The translations under genes and the position numbers were made by a program. From positions 156,501 to 220,500 of the forward strand of contig NC_069086.1 of NCBI RefSeq assembly GCF_947172395.1: a stretch of DNA of 64,000 bases, in the 5' to 3' direction. This stretch comes from Bicyclus anynana (lineage: Eukaryota; Arthropoda; Insecta; Lepidoptera; Nymphalidae). The notes below the pieces were generated by a model. It worked only from the letters and a program-made list of their open reading frames with translations, was not told the origin of the DNA and did not search any database. Below, piece after piece: positions 29,931-42,700 of the stretch; position 1 is the stretch's first letter; each line of letters starts with the position of its first letter.

Positions 29931-30663
29931 GTATTTAATTACCTAGGAGTACATCGTGAGCTTCGCTAAAGTAGCACGCTTCAATATCATTACATACATA
30001 CTTACTACATAGCGGAGAGACATTACGGAAACAGCATCGAATGAGCTGAGCTTAGGTCGAAAATAGGTAGGTAGGAACTGCTTTGAAACCACAATCAACG
30101 GCCTTAGCATCTGTAATTCTGTACCTACGCTATGGTATGAAATATTTATTTAACAACCAATTACTATAATATTTGTAAAGACGGAGAGAGACGGTAGGGC
30201 ACAAAATAATATACCTGTTTGTTGGCGTTGAGCTCAATAGCATCATGTGGGCAATTTAAGTACAGATTACTATTAGGACTTAGGACGATGATTAATTCAG
30301 TGACAAATGTTAAAACATTATTATCAGTAAATGAGAGTCATAAGACTACATTACATTAGTCCGGGAGCTTAAAGTAACAAAGCTTTACGTAAAGTGGCGC
30401 TCGTCCGGCGCACTGCGTCCCTGCGGCGATGACACGGCGGGCGGCAGCGCCAGCGCTCGCCGGGCGCAGACTGCTCGACACATCCACGGAGGAAGCTTCA
30501 GAGGCGAGGGTTTCGATGAGACTCTATCTTTATAGTCTCAAACATATCAGACGAGCAGAGTAAGCAGCGTAGTAGTGTCAGTGCAGCCTTCAGAATAATA
30601 AACTAGACTGTAAGGTGTCAGTAATGTTTTTACTGACACCCTTCGATCTATCATGTTTATTAT
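29931..30663. promoter_or_regulatory. Intergenic DNA with GC patch 30400-30480
   Basis: A GC-rich patch (GCGGGCGGCAGCGCCAGCGC) in otherwise AT-rich DNA. TAGACTGTAAGGTGTCAG and TACTGACACCCTTCGA near 30607-30645 form a small inverted pair. No gene. Confidence 0.3.
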
Positions 30664-30665
30664 AG

Positions 30666-30860
30666 ACTAGCGGACGCCACGCGGTTTCAGTCACGTAGTT
30701 CCCGTTCCCGTGGGAACACTTGGATAAAATATAGGTAGACTATGTTCATCAGGAATAATGTAAGATTCTTATAGTAAAATGATTTTTCAAATAGGTCCAG
30801 TAGTTTCAGAGCCTATTTAATGCAAATAAACGACCAATACAGTCTAATACTCATATCCCC
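30666..30860 (-). mobile_element. Helitron-like fragment, minus strand
   Basis: It begins CTAGCGGACGCCACGCGGTT (minus-strand 3' terminus) and runs through CGTAGTTCCCGTTCCCGTGG and AATAGGTCCAGTAGTTTCAG. The 5' end is lost. Confidence 0.65.
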
Positions 30861-33800
30861 GGATATGTAACATTACTCGTAGTATACCTATAGAGCTATA
30901 GGGCGCGTTTGTATTAAAAGTTTAACGAATGCGTATGTTTCCACTTAACATCAGATTATAAATTAGATCCATCATTTCATCAACTAGTTCTGAATACTGA
31001 GTATAGTTCTGAGTACTTCCTCAGTAATTTTCTTTGAAATTTATGATGAGGAGTCATTAGTTTCGTAGCAAACCTTTTCTATAGACCCTTCAAGTCTGAT
31101 CTTTAACGCAACGGGCGGCTGGGCATTATTTCTCATATGTAAAATACGGTTTTCTTACAATATACAACATGTTAAGTAATAGGACTTATCCGTAGTCCAT
31201 CAGGAGCTGGACTCCGAGCTAACGTTGCTGATGAGCAGCACGTCTCGGTGGAGGGCGCGGGGGGCGGGTACTGTCGGAGAGCAGTTCATTAATAATAATC
31301 GATAATTACGAGCATCTTCCGCAGTCAATTAGTGTCACCGCGCGCTTATCACTGCCGGCACCGACTGACAGCGCGCCGCCTCCGTACTCGCTTCATACAC
31401 TTCCTAATGACCCTTCAGGTAACTTAGTACATGAAATGTTCAATTAAACTGAAACGAAAGTGCAGAATACACCAAGCTAGGAGTAGTAAAGAATTCGTAT
31501 TCGCCTTATTCATTGATTGTTGATCGCCAACATTAATGTGCCTATTACGGGTATATAATAGTCGACCGATGGGTAGCTACAGTAGGTATACCTACAGGCC
31601 TACCTAGCTGTGCCATTTAATTCCAGCTCACATATTTATGCCAAATAAATAGTTTTGACCGAGATCGTGGCGTATGGGAGTGCTTGCAAAAGCAATAGTA
31701 GTAAAATAGGTTGAATAGGTAGGTATCTACTAAGAACATAGATTGCCGTTTATATAGGTTCCAAGTATATCTAGGTATCATAATTAATATCTATCTAATT
31801 TATCATAATTATAAGCCTATTTGAATGACTTACTACAGGTTAGACCGACTTCTCTGAGGAGATATTGAGGCATCCATCCAGAGAATCAAAGTTCACATTA
31901 CGTACAATAAAAACATTTTTATTCGGTATACATAAGGCATGAACTTACAAAATCGACGGTATTTCTTCATTTATAATTTTGACATGTGAAAATGGGATTA
32001 AACACTGCAGAAGTGAACTTCGCGGAACCATAACCAAAGCCGCACGAGACAGTGGAAGCTGAGCGCACTCATCTTCTGCCGCCCGCCGGGGCCGCCGCCG
32101 GTTCCCACGGCTCTCGAGCTGATCCTGTTAACGAGTTACCGAGAAGCCGCCCTTTGTCTGCGACTGGTCTGCTGCCGGTGTGGGTGACGTCACGAGTTTC
32201 GCGGAGCGCTGCCTTCCTGGAACTCACTAGCGTGTGATAGCGCAGAGTCGCATTTGTCTCTAAGCCATTTGCTCGTATTATACGCTTATCCGTATTGCAT
32301 ATTATGCAGGTTTAATTGGTAGGTAGGAATTTATTTGGTTTTGGCCATGGAATTCATGTAGTAAGCCGAATAAGTAGGTATTTCCTATTACTTAAATGAA
32401 GTTTAAAATGATTGACTAAATAACATTATTTTACCTACTGATTGTGTTAGTGCCTTAGGCTCCTTAATCAGACTTTAGCGACGTCGGCAATTTTGGACGA
32501 GCGCTGAAGCGTCGCCTGATAAGGTCCGGAGGCAGAAGCAGAAGATGTGAGCGGAACCACTCTCTAAGGGCGTCTCCTCTTACTGCTGCATGTTTTGGTA
32601 GAGTAGGTTGTAATGCCATGCCTGCCATTTACTATTATCAGTGTACAGAAATTTAAGAAAGGTTTTTGTTATAATTGGGATTATTCGTACATTGACATGT
32701 TGTTGAAATATCAACTAGTGGTACCGAAGGGAGTAAATAATAATTAATTAATGTAGGTACTGATTTCAAAGCACTGTATTCCTGAATCGTTTGCAATCGC
32801 TTGATATCCTCAGTTTATGTAGTTTTCCATGTCCTTATTGTCCAATATCAATGGCCATTTTGAACTGTGTGTCACTCTAGTTTTGCAACTTATTGAACGT
32901 TAGTGCTTTTATAGATCTTCTCATTTCTGTCGCTGTTTGTGTCAGCGAATTACCTAAATTATGATAGGCATGTGTGTAAATTATTGGGTACGTACTATCA
33001 AGTATTTAGTTGCTAAGCAACGACTCAAAGGTTTTCTATATCATACAACCCCCTCTGTCAATCTAATTAATCAACAATGCGTTTCAGCCCGCTTAAGCGC
33101 ACCTTAAGTGCTTTATGATATGTGGTTTCAGCTGACGTTTATTTAATTTAAAAAACATGTCGTTCTTGTCACCCCTACATCCAAAACTAATTTCTTCGTT
33201 AGTTAAAATAACAGTAGCTGCATTGTACCTACTGACTAGTAAACTATAGTCGTCCAAGTCAGTCCACCTCGTCGCCGCTGTCGGCTCGTAGAGGCGGGCG
33301 GGCGCAGTCGCGGGTTGAGGGCGAGCGGCGGGGAGCGGCGCGCGGGGCGGGGCGGCGCTACGGCGTAGCAATGACCGCCGGTTGATTTAGAACTACGCCG
33401 CGCTGTTCATTAGCGAGTGTGGCGCCGCACACCACCCGACCGACCGACCGACCGACTCACCACCCGACCTACTGCTGTCCCTTGTCGGCTTTATGGCATA
33501 CTACTACTGGATATAAGGATAAAAAGATGGTTAAGACTCAAGATGGTGAGCAAGTGTAAAATAGGAATAAGCTGTTGATTACTTATTCAAACAAATTTTC
33601 ATAAATTGCAGCAGGGACCAATGACCACCTCCATCACATCAGCTTTCAAATTAAAATATTCGGGAGAGATAGGTATGAGTGTAACAATATCATAGGCACG
33701 TCTAACTAATTATTATATTGGTACATACTGAACGTGCAAGTGGGGGTGAAAAGATGATTGCGTAGGTAGGTACATCGTCATGTTTAAGGAGATGCACTTT

Positions 33801-34329
33801 ATTTTGTTGTTGATTAAAAATTATTACATTAAATATTTTTTTAAATACTTACATAGGTACCTCAAGAATGAAATGTTAAAAATCACATTAGTAGTTAGGA
33901 GTTTTATTTACTTACGGTGCTAGAAGTCCTCATTATTCCAACAATGCATTTATTTATGTACCACTATATGTACAATGGGTGTAAATACTAACACCCGGTT
34001 ATAATTATTGGAATAAATAATTACGAAAATAAACATATTTTATTTTTTTGGGTTACAATGGGTGTAAAAACACCGGGTTGCGAGTATATCTCGAAACCAG
34101 GGCTCGTGCAAAACTTCTTTCCCGCGTGTTGTAGGGCCACTATAGGCTTAGGGTACTAGGTAGGTACATGAAATCTCAAGGTGTTGCGTTAAAAACGAAA
34201 AAGTTATAGACACAAAACTAAGTCACCTCGGTATACAACACCGTTGTAGTTTTTAAAGGGTTAAAGTTGATTTTATTCTGTAATCTAGTCAACATGAGTC
34301 GCAGTCGGGTGTTCAAGTCGGCCCGTTTG
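30861..34329. promoter_or_regulatory. Gene-free region with three GC-rich patches
   Basis: Patches at 31195-31395 (CGATAATTACG, GCGCTTATCACTGCC), 32050-32230 (with a perfect CRE TGACGTCA at 32185-32192) and 33260-33480 (GC-rich with CATTAGCGAGTG and a CCGA tetranucleotide run at 33436-33455). The sequence between them is AT-rich and unremarkable. ORFs at 32052-32237 and 33093-33371 are composition artefacts. Confidence 0.35.
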
Positions 34330-34640
34330 TGTGTCGGCACTCAGCAGTGTCGCGAGGCGGCGGGCGGCTGGCGACGGGCGGCCCGCCCCCCGCCCACGCT
34401 AATTTATGGAAATGTTTTCCGCGCTCCGCCCCGCCAATGGCGGCCGCGCGCCGCCCGCTCCGCCCGCCAGTCGCCTCCCGCGCTTCGTTCCGCTCGTACG
34501 TGTCCGTGCTCCGCGCCGTGCTCCCGTGCTCGTGCTCCCGTGCCCGTGCTCAGTGCAGTGATCGTGTCAGTATACATAACTCAGTGACAGTTCCTTCGGT
34601 TCCCGATTCATCGGTTTAGCTGTTCATCATCGTCATTTTG
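34330..34640 (+). promoter_or_regulatory. Candidate promoter and first non-coding exon
   Basis: A GC-rich block contains CCGCCAATGGCGGCC (CCAAT box overlapping a YY1/Pho-like ATGGCGGC), a C/GTGCTC-rich stretch, then insect initiator-like TCAGTG/CAGTG sequences at about 34550-34585, and a good donor TTTT|GTAAGT at about 34640. No convincing ORF. It could start a gene lying beyond the window or a long non-coding RNA. Confidence 0.35.
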
Positions 34641-35854
34641 TAAGTGATAGATGTATGCACCTGCTTTGTTTCGCTGCGGACAATTAAACATAATAAATAC
34701 TAAATCCACCAATAAGTATGGAATCTGTACGACTCTTTATATCGTCTAATTCTATGAGTAGGTATGTGTCTAATTTCTTATGAATTTGTTAATAATGCGA
34801 TAAGTTCAACCCTGAAAAGGCTTTCAAGGAAGTTTTCATTAGTGTGATTAGTCCGATCCTACCTGTAAAATATGATACTAAACTTGCAATCAGTAATCAG
34901 ATTAGATAGTTTATTATTGTAGATAGATAGTTTAGTAGTGTGTTGTTACAATTTTCAGCTACAGCATTACATTTTTACATATTTACTCGTATATTCAAAT
35001 TTTAAATCACATTTGCAAGTGTTTTTTTCCATTTGTCTTCATTCCTCGATATAGTAATATAATAGAGACTCTACCACACCACATGCGAGTGCATAACTTT
35101 AAAGTTCTCAGAGTAACAATCAATTGTTAAATAAATAAATAAAAAATCTTCAACATGACATCAAACGTTATTAATATACATACATAAATATAATATGTTT
35201 GCCTCGATCTTCTGTTCCTCGGCGTCGCTAACACTGCCGTCGGCCGGTAGCTTTCTGTGTCGGTTCAATAAACAGAATAACAGAGAGCTAGATAATGATG
35301 ATTGATATAAAAATAAGGAGACAAATACTCGTACAGATTGGTGAATAATCTGCCCTAGACGCAAAATGTGCTGTTCCAATTCTAGACAACAGGAGTTTGA
35401 AACACACTCCGTGTCTGGTAGTGCGGCGGTAAACGATGTCGAATAATTATTGAACACAATCTCCGAAATAAACCTTTCTATCTTATAAAATACCGACAAG
35501 TAGGCATCCCATACCTTCTTACTTCGCCGATATTTTAAGTTTTGCATAAAAGTTAAAAGTGAAGTTTTGCTAGAAGTGCCCACGTGTGTCCAGGTTCGGT
35601 AATCTACATGCATTCAAAGCAGCCAACTGATAAGTATAGGTATTTTGTCCAGCTTCAAATGAAGCCTGCAGTAAGAGTATGTATTAGGTACTCGAAGTAA
35701 GACGAAAACAGGCTTACCTAGCTTGTTTTCCTTGTCACAAAACATACAAACAGCCGTACATTGAACCGCCTCCTTTAGAAGTTGACTAACAAAACTAGGA
35801 ATCAAAGTAAGATAATGGTATGGTATCTTATCTAGCTACACTTTTATTTTTATT
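34641..35854. other. AT-rich DNA with one long unsupported minus ORF
   Basis: A 150-codon minus-strand ORF at 35161-35613 is the longest non-repeat ORF in the desert. I recognise no domain, and composition does not stand out from its surroundings. It is listed as a finding, not as a gene. Confidence 0.4.
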
Positions 35855-36020
35855 TTTTACAAGTTATAGGTACCTTGACTACAATCTCGCTTGATGGTAA
35901 GTGATGATGCAACCTAAGATGGAAGCGGGCTAACTTGTTAGGAGGAAGATGAAAATCCACACCCCTTTTGGTTTCTACACGACATCGTACCGGAACGCTA
36001 AATTGCTTGGCGGTACGCCG
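35855..36020 (-). mobile_element. SINE-like repeat, minus strand
   Basis: Reverse-orientation relative of 16757-16922: CTTGATGGTAAGTGATGATG, GCGGGCTAACTTGTTAGGAG, GTTTCTACACGACATCGTAC, GGAACGCTAAATTGCTTGGC. Confidence 0.65.
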
Positions 36021-36387
36021 TACGTACGGGCGGTACACTATTTATAATATTAGAAATAGGAAAGATTTGATTGTTTTTTACCCGACTGCAAGAAGGGTTA
36101 CGTTTTTCGCGCATATCTTGTATGTATGTATGTAGGTAATATTCTTTATTACCTCATATCTTTCAAACCACTGAACGGATTTACGTAATTAGGATATCGT
36201 TAGATTTGTCTCAATAACCCAAGTGTTCTTAGATAGGTGAAACTAAAAAAAAATAACAAGACTGTGAGACGCTATAGACTCGAGGTGAAATTTTTTTTTT
36301 TTTCTAATGTTGCAATATTGGTATCAAATTCAAGATATTTTTGTGAGGATTCTAAAATGGTATATCAAGGCTATGTTTTAAAATCGT

Positions 36388-36592
36388 CCGCGTGTAATTT
36401 AGTTATTCACAAATCCCTCGGGAACCATAGATTTTCCGGGGTGAAAATTACCTATTGTTAATCCAGAGTAAAATCTATTTCCATTCCAAATTCCAGCCAA
36501 ATCGGTTCAGTAGTTGCGGCGTTAAAGAGTAACAAACATCCAAACAAACATTAATATCTACAAACTTTCGCGTTTAGAATATTAGTAGGATA
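36388..36592 (-). mobile_element. Helitron-like element, minus strand
   Basis: It has the same body as 16559-16750 (CCCTCGGGAACCATAG, TTGTTAATCCAGAGTAAAAT, CCAGCCAAATCGGTTCAGTA). The 5' terminus is at the right (TTTAGAATATTAGTAGGAT). The 3' terminus is decayed (TCGTCCGCGTGTAA). Confidence 0.65.
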
Positions 36593-37455
36593 ATCAGTCC
36601 AAAACCCCTTTTTAGGGGTAGATTTTTTTAGACCTTGAACTCTTACCTACGTAGGTACTCTTACCTACGGGCAGTGACATCACAACATAGAGTTGGTTCC
36701 GTCCACCAGTTAATATAAAATTAATTTAGTTATCCCACACGTCGTTCGCCCGTTCATTCAACCAACATTTCATTCATCGGCACAAAATTAGGAAAAAAAG
36801 TTTAGTTATAGGAGAAAATAAAACGTACGTGAACCCCCCTGCCCCCCTCCCCCGCCCGCACGTCGACAGCTCGTTAGCCAAACCGAGCAGAACAGAACCT
36901 GCGCCGGGTTTTTGTCGTTGCTCCCCGCTACACCGCACACACACACTCGCGATACCTAATTAACTTCTCACGTGGAGATTATAATGAAAAGTAGCTGCCC
37001 TTATGATATCGTGTACTTTGTCGACTATTATACTATTTTAGTGTTTCGTACGTACGTTGGTAGACCAGAGGTACATGCCCAACTCGACTTGCGGCAGAAC
37101 TTAAGCGCATTACATAGTTTCACTTTCGTTTTTAAGTGGCTTTTGAAAGGTATAATACGAGCGATTAGTAAGTAGGTTTTAGGGTTCCCCCATATTTAGC
37201 CGCAAGTATACTACTCTTTTTACATTTGTCGCGCTTCTTGCGTCCAAACACTGTGGGCTTGACAACTTAACAAGCATAAAGTCGACGCCACTTTGTTAAT
37301 CTTGGTTCAGCATAGTAGATACATAGTACGTAACAGATTGTCGCCAACATCTGGACATAATTATTATATCTACAGAAAAACGAGACTGTGACGTTCGTTT
37401 ACTTGAGTTCTGCGACGGTCAACAACCGTTACTAACAGCGGCGGGCGCTGAACGA
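36593..37455. promoter_or_regulatory. Intergenic DNA with a GC patch at 36835-36920
   Basis: C-rich runs (CCCCCCTGCCCCCCTCCCCC) at about 36834-36855 and CACAC near 36937. Otherwise nothing recognised. The ORF at 36972-37175 lacks recognisable features. Confidence 0.3.
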
Positions 37456-37695
37456 ATGACTGCTGAATGTCCAGAAATATTATATAAACTTGTAGTGCCA
37501 AGGCAGAGAGTAAATATATTTAAAAATAACACATATTGTATGGCCATACGGATATACAACCATATTCCAGAGAGTTTGAAAAGGTTAGATGCTATGCAAT
37601 TCAAAGGAAGAATGGTTAAAATACTCTTAAATAAGGGATATTACACAGTAGCAGAGTTCCTTAATGACAAATTATTTTATATTAATAACATGTAA
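37456..37695 (+). pseudogene. LINE ORF2 C-terminal fragment
   Basis: An open frame reads LYKLVVPRQRVNIFKNNTYC, YNHIPESLKRL, FKGRMVKILLNKGYYTVAEF, LND, then a short tail and a stop. It aligns by eye with the C-terminus of the LINE at 24067 (YNKIPK..., KKHLLSRGYYTIDEFLND) but is a separate family. 5' truncated. Confidence 0.7.
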
Positions 37696-38110
37696 ATTTA
37701 TTCACAAAATTGTCTCTTAATTTATTACCAATTATTATATCCGTACGTATCTAGATAAATTGATTCTACTGAGATGCAAGTTTTTGCAGTCGGACAGTTC
37801 TCTTTACGCCGAAAGTACTGCAGTAGGTATTCTTATAGCGAAGTGAACACTGAAGCGAAAAGACAGTGATTTCTAATTATACTAATAGCATTAACAAATG
37901 AGTCTTAGGGCCATAAATCATTTCTCTATATCTATCTCGCTTGCACTTATGGGTCTTATGGAGCCGTCTAGTGAAGGGTGTAACAATGAAAGACATATTA
38001 TCGATAAGTAAAGTTTATTATCGTATCTTGTTCACAAAATTAAAAAAATTAACAATATTTGATTTAATATAATACATATTTCATATTATATAATTATTAA
38101 CTAAATAAAA
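37696..38110. other. AT-rich intergenic DNA
   Basis: No gene. TTTATT at 38010-38015 would be a minus-strand poly-A signal for the acidic tail at 38111-38166. Confidence 0.4.
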
Positions 38111-38166
38111 TTAATCTTCATCTGAGTCTTCATCATCAGAATCTTCGTCTTCTGCCAAATTTATTA
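38111..38166 (-). pseudogene. Acidic C-terminal tail remnant
   Basis: On the minus strand it reads INLAEDEDSDDEDSDED and a TAA stop at 38111-38113, followed by an AT-rich 3' UTR-like stretch. A stop lies just upstream in frame, and no acceptor-flanked exon is clear. It may be the end of a decayed transposase, retrocopy or gene; source unknown. Confidence 0.3.
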
Positions 38167-39609
38167 TATATTAGTATCCATAGTGCGCAACGAGTAACAC
38201 ATGAATGTATTTATTTAATTGCAGTAAACACATTTATAGCAAAAAAAATACGCAATGCAATTACATTAGAAACCGACCAATCAGAATCGTCCAAATCATT
38301 ATTGACTCATCATTAGCACGTGCGCAGGTAGCCGTTTATCGATAATTAGGGTGCGCAGGTAGGCGCGCTGCACATTCCTATCTTTTTTGACTTTTATGAC
38401 CGGACGACTCAGATGATAATGCGCATACTATAATCATAACTGTGTGTCTCACACTTCTTTGTATGGGCACTTTACAAGTTAATGCGACACCACACTCGGC
38501 TGCGACGCGCACGCCCGCGCCCGCCGCACGGCACGCAACGGAGCGGAACGTCCCCGCGACGCGACACGACGCAACGTCCCATCGACACCTTCCAATACTC
38601 TACCTAGTAGCGTTCACGTTAAAGATTTATTTAGCGTGACCCGCGTTGTCGTTGCGACCTTGTAGTCGTCCGTTAATTATATTTATTAAAGCTCTCGTGT
38701 TATAAGTGGACTTAAATATTATTTTTGTCAAAGCTGATCGCACAACTGATAGAACCCGTAAAATGTAAAATTTACTGATGTTACAACTTACTAACATTAC
38801 CTTTACATTAAACAGTAAACGTCGTTAACTAACTCCGTTTAGTATCTTAGTCATTAGTTACCGAATAATAAATATTGGTGAAATTAGGTAAATTATAAGT
38901 AAATACACTTAATTATGTAATTTATTTTTATTTATTTTTAATTAATTATTATTTTTTTTAAATAGTAGGTAATTCAAGTTATCAGCTATCAGTTTTTTAC
39001 AAAACATTTAGCAACATGTCATGATTTCAATCAAAGGCATATCACTCGTACGGCGTATCTATGTCATAGTTGGCTTGTGGGGTTGGGTGTGGGGTTGGGT
39101 GTGGGGTGGCGGTGTGGGGTCGGGTGCGATGTGCGAGCAGCGGCACAGCGCCTAGACTCATTAGTTTTGTCGCTGACAGCCGTTACAGAAAACGAAAGTG
39201 AATTTGGCACTTTGTGGAGCAGACGGTGTGAACTGTGAAGGACTCGAGTTCGGTTCCCGACAGAATTTAAATGGACTGATTTTATGGACGTAGGTACCTA
39301 CAGTTGGTAGTCACACGACCTATACAACTTTGTCTTTGACTACTTTTAAATAATACTGGTGGCTTTCAATTAATTATTTTTTTAATTGGATTTATTGACA
39401 TTCTTGAGTTGTGTTTGTTGTAAATTTATTTTTGAGAAATATTTCAGTGTTTGACTATAAATTTTAAAACATGCGATTGTTTAATCTAGTATGTGCATTT
39501 CATTAATACAAACGTAAATATTGAAATTTCAAATTTCATTACATTTTGATGGTAGGCACTTACTTACTACACACTACGCACAGAGCTAACACTTAAGTGT
39601 CAGACTGAT
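38167..39609. promoter_or_regulatory. Gene-free region with GC patch and G-quadruplex-type run
   Basis: GACCAATCAG at 38276 and TGACTCATCA at 38306 are CCAAT and AP-1 type motifs. A GC patch is at 38490-38590. Runs of GGGG/GGG form a G-quadruplex-type sequence at 39079-39124. Nothing else recognised. Confidence 0.35.
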
Positions 39610-39790
39610 ACTAATTTTATGAAGAGGGATGATTTGAGAGTTTGTTTGCAGTGAATGGGCTCTGAATCTACAAAACCAATTCAAATAATTCTTTCACAAA
39701 TGGAAAGCTTGTAACATGCCAAATACCATCCCAGAGATAGAATAGACAATATGCGGGTAAAACCGTGGGGTAGTTACTACTAGTAGTGGT
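39610..39790 (+). mobile_element. Helitron-like fragment, plus strand
   Basis: It reads GGGCTCTGAATCTACAAAAC, AATTCTTTCACAAATGGAAAG and the 3' end TAAAACCGTGGGGTAGTTAC. It is diverged from 28815-28985. Confidence 0.5.
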
Positions 39791-42700
39791 TTGTAAACTC
39801 CTAATAAAAAAGACAAAATAGAACCAGTGTATATACCTAGTTGATCAGAACTTAACCAACGGGTTGTTGTCGTTGTCCAGGAGACTCTAGGAGGACTTTG
39901 TGCCACCGACTGAACGGTTTGACTATACCACTACGGCGCGCGCCCAGCACTTAGGCGTAGGCCTATTTGAAGCGGAGCATATCTGATATTTGTAATTACA
40001 TATAATTACAAACGAACTATCAAGTTATTCAGAGTAGATGAGATTTATAACGTATTGTAGTGCAGCGTTAACCTAACGTGTGTGTACCTGTAGGTATACT
40101 ATAACTCGTTTGATGCAATTTATCCACCATGGTTACATTAGGTACATTAGAGAAGTTGATGCTCTGCTCTGCTCTTGAATATAACATGTACTTACAATAA
40201 AAACACGGTTCGTAAAGTTCGTACGCGGCTATGAACAGCTAGAGTGTAGTGTGTAGGTCCTCATACGTAAAGTTCTGTGAGTATCGTCATGTTTTCGTGG
40301 TGTCGTCAATATGTTTGTAAATGAAGTACCTATATTGGCGAACGTTGGGCGACGTAGCGCGGGTAGAGACAGGCTCGATAGGAAGCGGTACCAGATTGTG
40401 ATGATGACGAGTGTGATACGTCGCCTACATACTTACAGTTGATTATTATTATTATTAGTGTCACTGCAAAATTTTGTTAATGATTTATGTTCATTTTAAT
40501 CGGCATAAATTTCTCCTTAATCTTTGAACAAGGACAACAAATTCGTGATGATGTACTGAATTTAAGTTGTAATAATATTCGTCCGTTTTCCCTGCGGCTC
40601 GCTCTCTGACAGATCTTCTGCGCTTGTCCGAGTTGGTACCGCGGTGACGCTGCATTACTTGTGGAGACTTCTGCAATACAATAATCAGACAAAAACTAAT
40701 ATTATAAATAGTAAAGAACTTGTAAAGAATGAAAAGAAAAGAATAAAAATTTGACTGTTTGTTTGCATTGAATAGGCTCTGAAAGGCGTAGAACTGATAA
40801 TCAAGGGAGACAATTCATGTGTTACGAGAAAAATGTTGAATACAAATTAATGCCTAAGATATAATATGACTTTGACGTTTTAGGTATTTTAATTTTTTTT
40901 GAATAATTTTATAAACATCAATGAAATAATGTTAACGTGCATTGCACGAGGAATCATAAAAGGAATTTGTCATAAATAACTATAACTTTTTAAAAGCCTC
41001 TAGGTGGGTTATATTAATAGTTTCTCTATTAATTTTTTAACGTGACTGATTACTTAACTTTACACCAATCCATATATTATTTATAATAACTGAATAATTA
41101 TTGAGTTAAAAATAATTGTAGACCGTCAGACCGGACTTGACCGTGAGACGCGAGTGGTTGTACGGACGTTCAGTTCCGACAGGTAGCGCACACATCACTT
41201 ACTTCACATTATGAGACACCTTAGTCACAAATCGTCGGAAAAGAAACACATTTGATCTGGCGACTTCTCTACCTTCAGTTTTCGTGAAGAATAACCCACA
41301 AATGTACAATGCGCCACCGCCACGCTGTATGATTGAATAGTATTAATCTGTTTTAATAATAATAACCTCTAACCATAGAAGCTAATACCGCTCATAGACG
41401 GAATCGTTAAAGAGTTATAAACATTCTATTATCCTCATCTCATTTACATAAAAGGTAGTGCATTTGTGTGTAATTCGGTGCGCATGCGTCCCACACACAC
41501 ACACGAGCGCGCAGTCGGCCTGTTCAGTGCAGCCGCGCGGCGCGGTGCGGGGTCGGTATGGTTCGAGTACGACTTCAACATGACTGCTGGATATCTTTCA
41601 AGTATTACACCGTTCAGAAATACAATACTATTGTTTGAAGATGCTTTCGAAGCCTCCAGTCGTAGTTTAAGTTGACGCTGCTTCACTAAAATGAACTAGA
41701 ATAAGTGTTATGTTGCAGTTGGCAGTAGGTGTAATATGTTATTTGTGAGAGAAGTGCCTCACCGAGAGAGGTAATTAGTACACTCGACGCAGGCTCATCT
41801 TCTCTCACCAACTTTACTATGACGACGTTATATTCTACTTTCAATTGATTCATATTTTCACTTTTAATCTACAACTTTCGGTTAAGCGGCTTTTTAAAAT
41901 AAAAATATGTGAAATAAATAAATAAATATTTTAACCTTTCACTGGACTATTCATAACTACATACTCTATACTTAAACTCGTATGTAGTAAGTTTGTTAAC
42001 ACGCTTCATATTATCAAACATGACAGCAGCTACCTACAGCACGGCATTAGCATAAAGAGCAAATAAAACTGAGCACGATCAAACTAAACAGAGCTGTTCG
42101 AGCGCTCACCAGTGACCATACAAGGCACCGAAGCTATTGGGAGCTAACCATCGGTGTCGCGCGTCATCCTCGTGTGGGAACGTCCCTCTGCCTCGCTGGC
42201 GCTCTCGTCGTCTTGTTTTATACAAATATTCATCGCTAACAAGATGTCGGCGATAAGATGACTCGATTAAGATTGTATCCGCGTCGTCGCTGCGCCGATA
42301 ACGATCTCCGAGGCCGAGTCACGCGAGCGACGCGACGGAGCGACCACAGCGAGGCGCGACCGCGCGGGAGCGTTCCGAGCCTCCTGCTCGCTTGCCGGCG
42401 CGTGCGATGCCTCGGACCCGTTACATGGGCACTGTACAGGCCATGTTACACAGTAGTGTGCACAAAAATGCACCACCTACCCTGAAAACTGAGAGCTTGA
42501 TCGGCGAAGAAATTTTCTATTTTGTATGTTTCACACCACTGATAATACAAAACCTTATAAACAGCCTTAACTGACGTGGTGTATATTTTTCGCCATCATG
42601 TAGGTACCCGCAGCTCTCTGCCGGATGTGTGTTGTTCCAAATTCATCGATTGAATACTTATTTTAAGCTATAAAAAGCTACGGTAAGACACACGTTAGTA

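Noticed and set aside
34267..34619. Coding reading of the 34.3-34.6 kb GC block
   Set aside because: The overlapping frames are Arg/Pro/Ala-rich with no domain; promoter-type signals explain the block better.
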